Source: Ruminococcus flavefaciens (GTDB lineage Bacteria > Bacillota > Clostridia > Oscillospirales > Ruminococcaceae). From it: a stretch of DNA of 64,000 nucleotides. Positions 1 through 8,068 of this stretch are shown piece by piece. Under the pieces are notes generated by a model. That model was given only the letters and a program-made list of their open reading frames with translations, was not told the DNA's origin and did not search any database. The translations under genes and the position numbers were made by a program. The stretch is from contig NZ_FPIP01000001.1 of the NCBI RefSeq assembly GCF_900119075.1, forward strand, positions 310,001 through 374,000, given 5' to 3'. Positions within the stretch are counted from its first letter, which is position 1. Every line of letters begins with the position of its first letter.

Positions 1-2472
1 TCAATGGCAAAGGATTTTAAATTTGACGGTATCGAGATCAGAGGTCTCGGCAATGAGATATTCTCCGTCAAGGCTCAGCCCTTTACAGAGGCACAGCTAC
101 CTAATACCATTGCCAAGCTACAGTCGCTGGGACTTGAAATTCCTTGTCTATCATCAGGTGCCTGCCTTAAATTCAAGGACAAGTATCAGGAGGCAGAGGA
201 CGAGATAAAGGCTTATGCTCAGCTTGCAAGCAAGCTCGGCGCTTCTTATATCAGAATACTGGGCGACCTTGAGCCTGCTCCAGGCGGTGATGTTGACGAT
301 GACTATATCATAGAGACTTTAAAGAAGCTCGTTCCTATTGCTGAGGAGTACAATGTAACTCTACTCGTTGAGACAAACGGCGTATATTCCGATACTGCAA
401 GACTTGCAAAGGTGCTTGACAGCGTAAAGAGCCGCAAGGTGGCTGCTCTCTGGGATATGCATCACCCCTATCGTTATAACAATGAAGCTCCCGAGACTAC
501 AGTTTCAAATCTCGGCGAGTATATCAAATACATACAGGTCAAGGACAGCGTTATGCGTGAGGACGGCACTGTAGAGTACCGTATCATGGGCACTGGCGAT
601 ATCCCTGTAAAGGCTATGATAGAAGCTCTTGACACTATCAACTATAACGGATATATCTCACTTGAATGGGTAAAGCGCTGGGCTCGCGACCTCAGTGATG
701 CAGGTATCGTAATTCCTCAGTTTGCTGAGTATATGGCTCCATACAAGAAGAAACACAAGCATCCTCTCCAGACAAACATGAGAGGTGACGGTCAGTATCC
801 ATGGCCAAAGGAGCGTATCCTCAACTATACATTCCCAGACATACTTGACCGTATCTGCGAGCAGTTCCCCAATCAGTATGCATTCCGCTATACTGAGCTT
901 GACTATACAAGAACATATCCCGAGTTCCGCGACGACGTTGATACCTTCGCTCGTTCACTCCTTGCAATGGGCGTAAAGAAGGGCGACCACGTTGCTATCT
1001 GGGCTACGAATGTTCCTCAGTGGTATATCACTTTCTGGGCAACCACAAAGATCGGTGCTGTTCTTGTTACAATGAACACAGAATACCGTATCCACGAGGC
1101 TGAGTATCTTCTGAGACAGTCCGATACTATGACTCTCGTTATGATAGACGGTATCAAGAACATCAACTACGTTGACATCATCAAGGAGCTCTGTCCCGAG
1201 CTGGAGACCTGCGAGGCAGGAAAGCTCAATTCTGCAAAGCTTCCTTACCTCAAGAACGTCATCACTGTTGACTCAGAGAACAAGGGCTGCTTTACATGGG
1301 AGCAGGCTGTTGAGCTTTCAAAGAATGTTCCCTACAGCGAGGTTGAGCGCGTAAGAAAGACTATTGATATCCATGATGTTGCAAATATGCAGTACACCTC
1401 GGGAACCACAGGCTTCCCTAAGGGAGTAATGCTTACACATTATAATGTTGTAAACAACGGTAAGGCTATCGGAGACTGCATGGACCTCTCCACAGCCGAC
1501 CGTATGATGATACAGGTGCCTATGTTCCACTGCTTCGGCATGGTTCTGGCAATGACAGCTTCTATGACTCACGGTACAACAATGTCTCCTATAACACGTT
1601 TCTCACCGAGAAAGGGACTTGCTTGCATCAACAAGGAAAAGATAACCTGCTTCCACGGAGTTCCTACAATGTTCATTGCTATGCTTGGACACGAGGACTT
1701 CCCGAAGACAGACTTCTCTTACATGAGAACAGGTATCATGGCAGGCTCTCCTTGTCCTATCAAGACAATGGAGGAAGTTGTCGAGAAGATGCACATGAGC
1801 GAGATATGCATCACTTACGGACAGACCGAAGCTTCTCCCGCAACTACCATGAGCAAGACAACTGACTCATTGGAGCAGCGTGTCAATACAGTCGGCGGAC
1901 CTATCTTCGGCGTTGAGTGCCGTATAGTTGATCCCGAGACAAATCAGGAGGTTCCTGATGACGTTGACGGCGAGTTCGTAGCAAGAGGCTACAACATCAT
2001 GAAGGGCTACTATAAGATGCCCGAGGCTACTGCTGCCGCTATCGACAGCGAGGGGTGGCTCCACACAGGCGACCTTGCAAGACGCCGCTCTTCTGACGGA
2101 TATTTCAAGATAACAGGACGTATCAAGGATATGATAATCCGCGGCGGTGAGAACATCTACCCCAAGGAGATAGAGGACTTCCTTTACACATATCCTAAGG
2201 TAAAGGACGTTCAGGTAATAGGCGTTCCTGATGAGGACTACGGCGAGGAAATAATGGCTTGTATCGTTCTTCAGGACGGAGAAACAGCTACGGAACAGGA
2301 GATCAAGGACTTCTGCCTTGCAAGAATGGCAAAGCACAAGTGTCCGAGATATGTTGACTTTGTTGACGGATTCCCGATGAATGCCGCAGGAAAGATACTC
2401 AAGTACAAGATGAGAGAGCAGGCAGTTGAAAAGCTGAAGCTCCACAAGGCTGACAGTATCGTTACCGCCTGA
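1..2472 (+). CDS. Fusion protein: sugar-phosphate isomerase/epimerase-like TIM barrel + AMP-forming acyl-CoA synthetase (5' partial)
   Basis: Residues are numbered from the ATG at 4. Residues about 1-255 read as a xylose-isomerase-like TIM barrel (sugar phosphate isomerase/epimerase, AP-endonuclease-2 fold), with metal-ligand-type residues E123, D151, H153/H154 and E221 present. Residues about 265-815 are a full adenylate-forming acyl-CoA synthetase: the P-loop YTSGTTGFPKG lies near 464-474, the GRIKDMIIRGGENIYPKE hinge region is present, and the C-terminal catalytic lysine is K797 (GKILKYK). The frame is open to base 1, there is no Shine-Dalgarno before the ATG at 4, and the protein starts inside the first beta/alpha unit (FDGIEIRGLG), so the true start is probably outside the window. 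The synthetase half should activate a carboxylate with ATP and CoA in the cytoplasm. The barrel substrate is unknown. A terminator follows at 2497. Confidence 0.85.
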   Translation, partial: SMAKDFKFDGIEIRGLGNEIFSVKAQPFTEAQLPNTIAKLQSLGLEIPCLSSGACLKFKDKYQEAEDEIKAYAQLASKLGASYIRILGDLEPAPGGDVDDDYIIETLKKLVPIAEEYNVTLLVETNGVYSDTARLAKVLDSVKSRKVAALWDMHHPYRYNNEAPETTVSNLGEYIKYIQVKDSVMREDGTVEYRIMGTGDIPVKAMIEALDTINYNGYISLEWVKRWARDLSDAGIVIPQFAEYMAPYKKKHKHPLQTNMRGDGQYPWPKERILNYTFPDILDRICEQFPNQYAFRYTELDYTRTYPEFRDDVDTFARSLLAMGVKKGDHVAIWATNVPQWYITFWATTKIGAVLVTMNTEYRIHEAEYLLRQSDTMTLVMIDGIKNINYVDIIKELCPELETCEAGKLNSAKLPYLKNVITVDSENKGCFTWEQAVELSKNVPYSEVERVRKTIDIHDVANMQYTSGTTGFPKGVMLTHYNVVNNGKAIGDCMDLSTADRMMIQVPMFHCFGMVLAMTASMTHGTTMSPITRFSPRKGLACINKEKITCFHGVPTMFIAMLGHEDFPKTDFSYMRTGIMAGSPCPIKTMEEVVEKMHMSEICITYGQTEASPATTMSKTTDSLEQRVNTVGGPIFGVECRIVDPETNQEVPDDVDGEFVARGYNIMKGYYKMPEATAAAIDSEGWLHTGDLARRRSSDGYFKITGRIKDMIIRGGENIYPKEIEDFLYTYPKVKDVQVIGVPDEDYGEEIMACIVLQDGETATEQEIKDFCLARMAKHKCPRYVDFVDGFPMNAAGKILKYKMREQAVEKLKLHKADSIVTA

Positions 2473-2496
2473 TAGCCGAGTACATATTAAATATAT

Positions 2497-2530
2497 AAGC
2501 CCGTATTTGAAGAAAGTACGGGCTTTTTCT
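2497..2530 (+). terminator. Rho-independent terminator of the synthetase fusion gene
   Basis: AAGCCCGTA (2497-2505) pairs with TACGGGCTT (2517-2525) across a short A/T-rich loop and is followed by a T run. It lies 25 bases after the stop codon. Confidence 0.85.
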
Positions 2531-2558
2531 TGCTTTTTTTGTGATTATGTGTTATAAT
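2530..2558 (+). promoter_or_regulatory. SigA-type promoter for the dockerin protease
   Basis: TTGCTT (2530-2535), a 17-base spacer and TATAAT (2553-2558), preceded by TG at -14/-15 (extended -10, TGTTATAAT). It sits directly behind the upstream terminator and 30 bases before the chosen start codon. Confidence 0.8.
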
Positions 2559-2587
2559 AGCCCTATATGACCGAAGGGGGCGGTATA

Positions 2588-5500
2588 ATGAATAGGTTCA
2601 GCAGTGGTTTGGCGGCTATTCTTACAGCGGCGGCAGTAGCCTGCTGTTCTGTGCCTGCGTCTGTTATCGCGGAGTCAAAAACTATATGGGAAAAAAGCCG
2701 CAAAGAAGTTGTAGTATCAGCTCACAGCGGCACTTTATCAATGCCTGTTCTTCGCTCGGTAGCTGCGCAGGACGGCGTGAGGTTCGAGCCTTCCGCTCCG
2801 TATATGCCCATAGGCACAAATACTGTCAAGGCAGCTGACAGGGAAGAACTCCCCTCAGCGTTTGATATGCGCAAGGTATACGGTACTGCTTCCGTAAAGA
2901 GTCAGGGCTCTTACGGTACCTGCTGGGTACACGCGGCTATAGCAAGCGCAGAATCAAGTATGCTGTCCTATGTTCCGCATATCGACCTGTCGGAGCTCCA
3001 CACGGCTTATTATAATTATTTCGGCTTCGGTCAGCTGAGACCTGCCTCCACAGAGACCTCGGATATTCTTTCCGAGGGCGGCAACGCCCGTATGATAACC
3101 AATCTCTGGTCACAGTGGATAGGACCTGTCAGCGAGGAGAAGCTACCATATGAAAATACAAGCTTCTTTGATAACCGCACGGATACTGAGCTTATGAATT
3201 ATCAGTCGGATTATCACCTTAAAAACGCCTATAATTTTGAATATGACAGCGACGGATCTAATTTTGACGAGATAAATGCACTTGTCAAGGACTTTCTGTA
3301 CAGCGGACAGGCAGTTGATGTTTCTTACTGGTCCGACAAAGGAAAGAACTGGTCAAGCGAGTACAACAGCTCCTACTGCGATCGCAAGCCGAGATTCGCA
3401 AACCATGCTGTTACTATAGTCGGCTGGGACGACAGCTATCCTGCTTCTCACTTCAGGAAGAAGCCCAAGGGCAACGGCGCATGGCTCTGCCGCAACAGCT
3501 GGGGAACTCACGACGGCGACGACGGATATTTCTGGCTTTCCTATTATGACGGCACGCTGAGTGATTTTGCGGTCTATCAGCTGGAAAACACCGACGAGCA
3601 CGATATCATCTATCAGTATGACAGCTTCATACCCATACAGACAATGTCAGCTTATGAAACTGCCGAGGAAAACGGTTCGTCCTATATGGCAGATGTTTTT
3701 ACTTCGGTGGGAGACATACAGCTGAGCGCTGTGGGTACTTACATATATAATGCAGGCACTGAATACGAAGTGACTGTATATTCGGGACTCAAGGACAAGA
3801 ACGATCCGTCGTCAGGAACTCCCTCGGCTGTTACCAAGGGCAAATGCGATATGACGGGCTTCTTCACTATCGACCTTGACGAGCCCGTAATACTTACAGA
3901 AAATGAGCAGTTCAGCGTTGTTGTGAAGCTCTACTGCGAGGATTCGCCTTTTGTTCTCCCACTGGAGAGCAGTCTCTACGTAGAGAGCGAGGATAATTCA
4001 ATAACCGACATAAGCACTTATGTTTCGGACAGCGAAATGCGCGATCTTACAGGCAGGGGCGAGAGCTTTTTCAGTGCTGACGGCAAAACATGGACAGACG
4101 TCTGCGACGAGAGCGTGACTTATACCCAAGAGGAAAAGCAGTTCATGCTTGACTCGTTTATAGAACAGCTCTACGACGGCATAGACGAAAGCGATACCGA
4201 ACTCTGGCGTGCCGCACAGCAGGGTGAAAAGAATTACAGAAAACTGTTCGCTATGGGCGATATCAAGTCCAATTTCGGCAATGTTACGTTAAAAGCCTAT
4301 GCAGAGCCTGTTGGCAAGGTTAAGTTTTCACAGCCTGCGGGAGCAGTAGCTCCTGATGAAAAGGTGGAGCTTTCCTGCGGCAGTTCTCAGGGAGATATAT
4401 TTTTTGCCGTAAACGATAATGCGGAGAGCAGATATGAAGCTCCGCTTGCTATAACAGACGCGGTAAAAATAAGCGCCTATGCCGTAAACGGAGGCATAAA
4501 GGGCAATGTTGTCTCGGAGAGAAGCTTTGCTCCGAAATACGCCGCCTTTAACTGGATAGGCTACAGGTCTGCTTCTGAGGTCTACAACCGAGACCTCAGA
4601 TACGCAACCCGTATATCCGACCACGAATATACTATCAATATTCCCGAGGAATTTGATTCCATTTCAATCACTCTCGGAACTGTGAATAACGTTGAATACA
4701 ACGGCAGAAAGTACGGCGCTTACGGCGTGATTGATTCCGTGTCTGCGGATTACGGACTTACAGATGTTGAGTTTAAGCTGACAGGGGAGAATTGTATCGA
4801 CAATACAGTTACTCTGCATATAAACCGCTCTCTGGTGCGGTTCGATGTTCAGAGAGGTATCATCAGCACCTCACTTGCCGACAGTATAGTTGCTCCCGAC
4901 GGAAAACTTCTTTCTGTAGGCACCAACGTACTGGAATATGCAGGAAAAACGCTAACTGCCGTTAAGGACGGCAAAGAGATACCAGTTACTGTTCCCGACA
5001 GAGCGGATATATCCGAGCTTAAGATAAACTACCGTGCAGAAGCTCTCGGACCTTTCAGCAGAGAGGTGAGCGAAAAGCTTGAAATAGCCACAGGTAAGTC
5101 AGATGACAATGAGTTCGGCTCAGCAAAGGGAAGAATTATCAGCGGCGCCGATGTATCTCCCGAGGATTACGGCTTATACTATATAGGTATAATCCCGGGT
5201 GAATCGTTCAGGCTCAGAGTTTCAGGCGGAAACGGCATATTCCCAAGCGAGACCGTCAGGTATGATATCCCCGATGCTCCTGCATGGGTTCCCGATATCG
5301 GCTCCCTTAAGCAGTACGACGCAGATCACTGCGCATTTGAGGACGATATTTATGAGATCGCCTATGAGGGATACTTCTCTGAGATGATAATAGACGAGAT
5401 AGCCAGCGAATACGGCTATACCTATGAAGAATTCGAGACGCTTATGGAAAAGCGTACAGGTCTTGAAAGAGAGGCTCTCAATAAAGTCATCGGGAGCGAA

Positions 5501-5824
5501 TACAAGGCAGGCAGCATTATAAAATATGAAACACGCTGCTATGTCAGGTATTCCGCGACTGATAATTCCTTTGCTTCTCGGACGGTATATGTCCCGAAAC
5601 AGTATGGAGCAAAGGCAGGCGACGTGAACTTTGACGGTCATGTGAACGCTGTAGACGCCTCAGCTGTACTGAGCCACTATGCGGCGATATCCACGGACAG
5701 ACCAAGCGAACTTACCGATTCACAGGCAAGAATGGGGGATATGGACGGCGACGGGAACACAAATGCCGTGGACGCTTCCATTATCCTTGAGATATATGCG
5801 TTCAACTCTATTGGCAGATTTTAA
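2588..5824 (+). CDS. Secreted C1-family (papain-like) cysteine protease with C-terminal type I dockerin
   Basis: The product is 1078 aa. The start at 2588 is chosen because a G-rich Shine-Dalgarno (2575-2580) sits 7 bases upstream and it opens a clean signal peptide (MNRFSSGLAAILTAAAVACC). A papain-type domain spans roughly 90-330 with QGSYGTCW (Cys112), NHAVTIVGWD (His273) and RNSWG (Asn303). A chitobiase/FN3-like segment lies near 580-645, followed by further beta-rich regions. The dockerin at about 1010-1075 has two calcium-binding repeats, GDVNFDGHVNAVDAS and GDMDGDGNTNAVDAS. The protein should be exported and docked onto a cohesin-bearing scaffold or the cell surface. Cellulosome-associated proteases are known in related species; the substrate here is not evident. 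The gene is monocistronic. Confidence 0.9.
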   Translation: MNRFSSGLAAILTAAAVACCSVPASVIAESKTIWEKSRKEVVVSAHSGTLSMPVLRSVAAQDGVRFEPSAPYMPIGTNTVKAADREELPSAFDMRKVYGTASVKSQGSYGTCWVHAAIASAESSMLSYVPHIDLSELHTAYYNYFGFGQLRPASTETSDILSEGGNARMITNLWSQWIGPVSEEKLPYENTSFFDNRTDTELMNYQSDYHLKNAYNFEYDSDGSNFDEINALVKDFLYSGQAVDVSYWSDKGKNWSSEYNSSYCDRKPRFANHAVTIVGWDDSYPASHFRKKPKGNGAWLCRNSWGTHDGDDGYFWLSYYDGTLSDFAVYQLENTDEHDIIYQYDSFIPIQTMSAYETAEENGSSYMADVFTSVGDIQLSAVGTYIYNAGTEYEVTVYSGLKDKNDPSSGTPSAVTKGKCDMTGFFTIDLDEPVILTENEQFSVVVKLYCEDSPFVLPLESSLYVESEDNSITDISTYVSDSEMRDLTGRGESFFSADGKTWTDVCDESVTYTQEEKQFMLDSFIEQLYDGIDESDTELWRAAQQGEKNYRKLFAMGDIKSNFGNVTLKAYAEPVGKVKFSQPAGAVAPDEKVELSCGSSQGDIFFAVNDNAESRYEAPLAITDAVKISAYAVNGGIKGNVVSERSFAPKYAAFNWIGYRSASEVYNRDLRYATRISDHEYTINIPEEFDSISITLGTVNNVEYNGRKYGAYGVIDSVSADYGLTDVEFKLTGENCIDNTVTLHINRSLVRFDVQRGIISTSLADSIVAPDGKLLSVGTNVLEYAGKTLTAVKDGKEIPVTVPDRADISELKINYRAEALGPFSREVSEKLEIATGKSDDNEFGSAKGRIISGADVSPEDYGLYYIGIIPGESFRLRVSGGNGIFPSETVRYDIPDAPAWVPDIGSLKQYDADHCAFEDDIYEIAYEGYFSEMIIDEIASEYGYTYEEFETLMEKRTGLEREALNKVIGSEYKAGSIIKYETRCYVRYSATDNSFASRTVYVPKQYGAKAGDVNFDGHVNAVDASAVLSHYAAISTDRPSELTDSQARMGDMDGDGNTNAVDASIILEIYAFNSIGRF

Positions 5825-6066
5825 CAAAGTCGAATATATGTTTGATAAAAACGCTCAAAACGGAGCAGGTTTATCAAAAGAAATTTTATATGTTGGGCAA
5901 TAGCCATAAAAGAATAAGCTCCCATTGGGTAATAAATGTCAATATGACTTCCAAAAAACCTTTTACCGATTTGTAACTTTCGCACATAATCATGTGATTG
6001 TGCACAATGAGGGGAAGGTAATCTTGGATAATCCAACCAAAAAAGGTTAAAGAATGATACAAAGTA

Positions 6067-6095
6067 TTGACTTTGACCGCAAAATACGGTATATT
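6067..6095 (+). promoter_or_regulatory. SigA-type promoter upstream of the sugar-binding lipoprotein
   Basis: TTGACT (6067-6072), a 17-base spacer, and TATATT (6090-6095). Transcription would start near 6102 and give a leader of about 385 bases before the ATG at 6487. Confidence 0.65.
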
Positions 6096-6440
6096 TGTAA
6101 ATGCAAAAGCAATTGTTGCATAATGACTGCTTGTCCGAGAGGGAAAGATAAACGTTCGGAACTGATCGGCGACAGTATTATGATATGGAATGTATGCAGA
6201 TTGCACAGGCTCTTGTGACGTCAGATGTGAAGTACGTTCACAGCTGTTCGCCGCCCATGCATGAAACAGACAGGAAGTATAAAAACAGCTGCAATGCAAA
6301 AAAGAAATATGTGAAGCTGAGCTTCACGGGAACAGAAGCAAAGGTTGACGGAACGGTTGCAGGACGTCAGCGGTGAGCACAATCATCGGACAGTAATAAA
6401 GCCGCGATGTTACCCGCAAACAATATTATTAACCACGTAA

Positions 6441-6462
6441 ATATTATACGCAAGTATAATAT
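6441..6462 (+). promoter_or_regulatory. Perfect inverted repeat with GCAA loop just before the ribosome binding site
   Basis: ATATTATAC (6441-6449), GCAA, GTATAATAT (6454-6462): nine perfectly paired bases closed by a GNRA-type tetraloop, ending 8 bases before the AAGGAGG of the lipoprotein gene. It could be a 5' stabilising hairpin in RNA or an operator in DNA. The right arm also contains TATAAT (6455-6460), but no good -35 box stands 17 bases upstream of it. Confidence 0.6.
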
Positions 6463-6486
6463 AGATATTTAAGGAGGAAAAATCTC

Positions 6487-7956
6487 ATGAACACACTTAA
6501 GAGAACTTTAGCTTTAGTAGCTACACTCGCAATGACAGCTACAGCTTTCGCAAGCTGCGGCGACAAGGGCTCATCTTCAAGCGACAAGGCAACAGAGGCA
6601 ACAACTGCTGCTAAGGAAGAACCAACAGAAGGCGCAGAGCCAACAACAGTTGAGCCAGAGGGCGACGGCACAATCGATGCTTCAGTAAAGACAGGCGGCG
6701 ACACATTCACAGTTGCAGCTTGGAACCACGATGACGTTCCTGCTCTTATCGCTTCTTGGAAGGGCCTTAACGCAGATACAATCGTTCAGGATCTTGCAGA
6801 CGGTAAGGTAGAGGGCATCAAGTTCATCGACTTCGGTGTAGGCGGCGGAAAGGCTTCCGAGAACTACGACCAGCTCTTCAATGACGGTACAGACCTCGAT
6901 GTTTACTTCGTAGAGGCTGACTGGGCACTCAAGTACATCAACGATGATTCAAGAACACTTCCTCTCAGCAAGCTCGGTCTTGGTGACAGCGATTTTGCTA
7001 ACATCTATAAGTACACAGACGAAATCGGTAAGGATTCCAACGGCGTTCGTAAGGGTATCTCATGGCAGGCTGCAGCAGGCGGCTTCGCTTACAGAGCTGA
7101 CCTTGCTAAGGAGTACCTCGGTGCTGAGACACCTGCTGATATGCAGAAGCAGATCAACAACTGGGATAACTTCGTAGCAGCTGCTAAGACAGTTTCTGAG
7201 AAGTCAAGCGGCAGCGTTGCTCTCGCTGATTCACTCGGTGGTCTGTGGCAGGCATTTGCTTGTGGACGTACACAGCCTTGGGTTAAGGACAACAAGCTCG
7301 TTATCGATGATTCTTGCAAGAAGTTTGCTGATACAGCAAAGGCTCTCTGGGATTGCGGCGGTGTTACAAAGAACAGCCAGTGGACAGATGAGTGGACAGC
7401 TGCAGGCGTTTCAGGCAATGTAATGGGTTACTTCGTTTCAACTTGGGGCTTCGGCGGATTCTTCCTCGATGCTGCAGGCGGAGAAGGCGGCGCTCAGTAC
7501 GGCAAGTGGGCTGTATGTGAAGGACCTCAGGCATTCTACTGGGGCGGTACTTGGATGGTTGTTAATCCAAAGACTGATAACGGTGACCTCGCAAGAGAGT
7601 TCATCATTGCTGCTACATCTGACGAAGCTAAGATGTCTGCATACGCTAAGAGCAAGCCAGAGTATGTAAACAACTCTAAGGTTATGGACGATCTTATCTC
7701 TGCTAACACAGTATTCAACGAGAAGATCTCCGGCAACTTCGCTGACAAGCAGAACTACTTCGCAGAGCTCGCTAACAACGCTAAGAACATCGACTTCAAG
7801 GGCCTCATCACTCCTTTCGATTCAACAATCAAGGGCAACTTCGCTGACGCTGTTAAGGAGAACTACCTTGAGGGCGGCAAGGACTGGGATGCAACTGTTG
7901 ATGCATTCAAGGACAAGGTTGCTGAGTCAGTACCTGATCTCGAGTGGGAAGACTAA
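6487..7956 (+). CDS. Sugar ABC transporter, extracellular substrate-binding lipoprotein (family 1)
   Basis: The product is 489 aa. A lipoprotein signal peptide ends at FAS-Cys24, followed by a Ser/Thr/Glu-rich tether to about residue 65 and then a periplasmic-binding-protein type 1 fold (VAAWNHDDVPALIASW at the start; many Trp and Gly residues in the ligand domain). It should capture an extracellular sugar or oligosaccharide outside the membrane and hand it to the two permeases that follow. The Shine-Dalgarno AAGGAGG is strong. Codon choice is strikingly biased toward GCT, AAG, AAC and TTC compared with neighbours, as expected for an abundant protein. A long leader and a hairpin on each side suggest separate control of its level. 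The sugar cannot be told from sequence. Confidence 0.9.
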   Translation: MNTLKRTLALVATLAMTATAFASCGDKGSSSSDKATEATTAAKEEPTEGAEPTTVEPEGDGTIDASVKTGGDTFTVAAWNHDDVPALIASWKGLNADTIVQDLADGKVEGIKFIDFGVGGGKASENYDQLFNDGTDLDVYFVEADWALKYINDDSRTLPLSKLGLGDSDFANIYKYTDEIGKDSNGVRKGISWQAAAGGFAYRADLAKEYLGAETPADMQKQINNWDNFVAAAKTVSEKSSGSVALADSLGGLWQAFACGRTQPWVKDNKLVIDDSCKKFADTAKALWDCGGVTKNSQWTDEWTAAGVSGNVMGYFVSTWGFGGFFLDAAGGEGGAQYGKWAVCEGPQAFYWGGTWMVVNPKTDNGDLAREFIIAATSDEAKMSAYAKSKPEYVNNSKVMDDLISANTVFNEKISGNFADKQNYFAELANNAKNIDFKGLITPFDSTIKGNFADAVKENYLEGGKDWDATVDAFKDKVAESVPDLEWED

Positions 7957-7996
7957 TTTAAGTAAAATAGTCTAACAGTACAATGTAATAAATATG

Positions 7997-8024
7997 CCTA
8001 CGGAATACTCATGTATTCCGTAGG
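7997..8024 (+). terminator. Strong hairpin between binding-protein and permease genes (partial terminator or mRNA 3' stabiliser)
   Basis: CCTACGGAATAC (7997-8008), loop TCAT, GTATTCCGTAGG (8013-8024): a perfect 12-bp stem. The sequence after it is U-rich but broken (TGTATATTTATTT), so termination is probably incomplete. This would leave the binding protein in excess over the permeases. Confidence 0.7.
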
Positions 8025-8068
8025 TGTATATTTATTTATATTATTATTCTACCGAGAGGGTGTGTGTT

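Larger units (their letters stand above)
5825..6486 (+). other. Gene-free 662-bp stretch: leader and regulatory region of the sugar ABC operon
   Basis: No convincing gene is seen here on either strand. After the protease gene, TTTGATAAA (5841-5849) and TTTATCAAA (5870-5878) form a weak AT-rich inverted repeat. A promoter is at 6067-6095. Downstream of it the predicted 5' leader of about 390 bases contains several small inverted repeats: TGTGAA/TTCACA near 6227-6243, GTGAAGCT-G-AGCTTCAC at 6311-6327, and a perfect 9-bp hairpin at 6441-6462. No known riboswitch class was recognised. Confidence 0.5.

Noticed and set aside
1867-2445. Minus-strand frame of 192 codons opposite the synthetase domain
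   Set aside because: Covered by clear acyl-CoA synthetase coding sequence; Cys/Leu-rich shadow composition.
5886-6299. Minus-strand frame of 137 codons in the same gene-free stretch
   Set aside because: No ribosome site or promoter, composition rich in His/Cys/Phe typical of a chance frame, and overlaps the plus-strand promoter.
6185-6376. Short plus-strand frame of 63 codons in the leader before the sugar operon
   Set aside because: No ribosome site and a Cys/Lys-rich composition unlike a folded protein; it lies inside the predicted leader between structured repeats.
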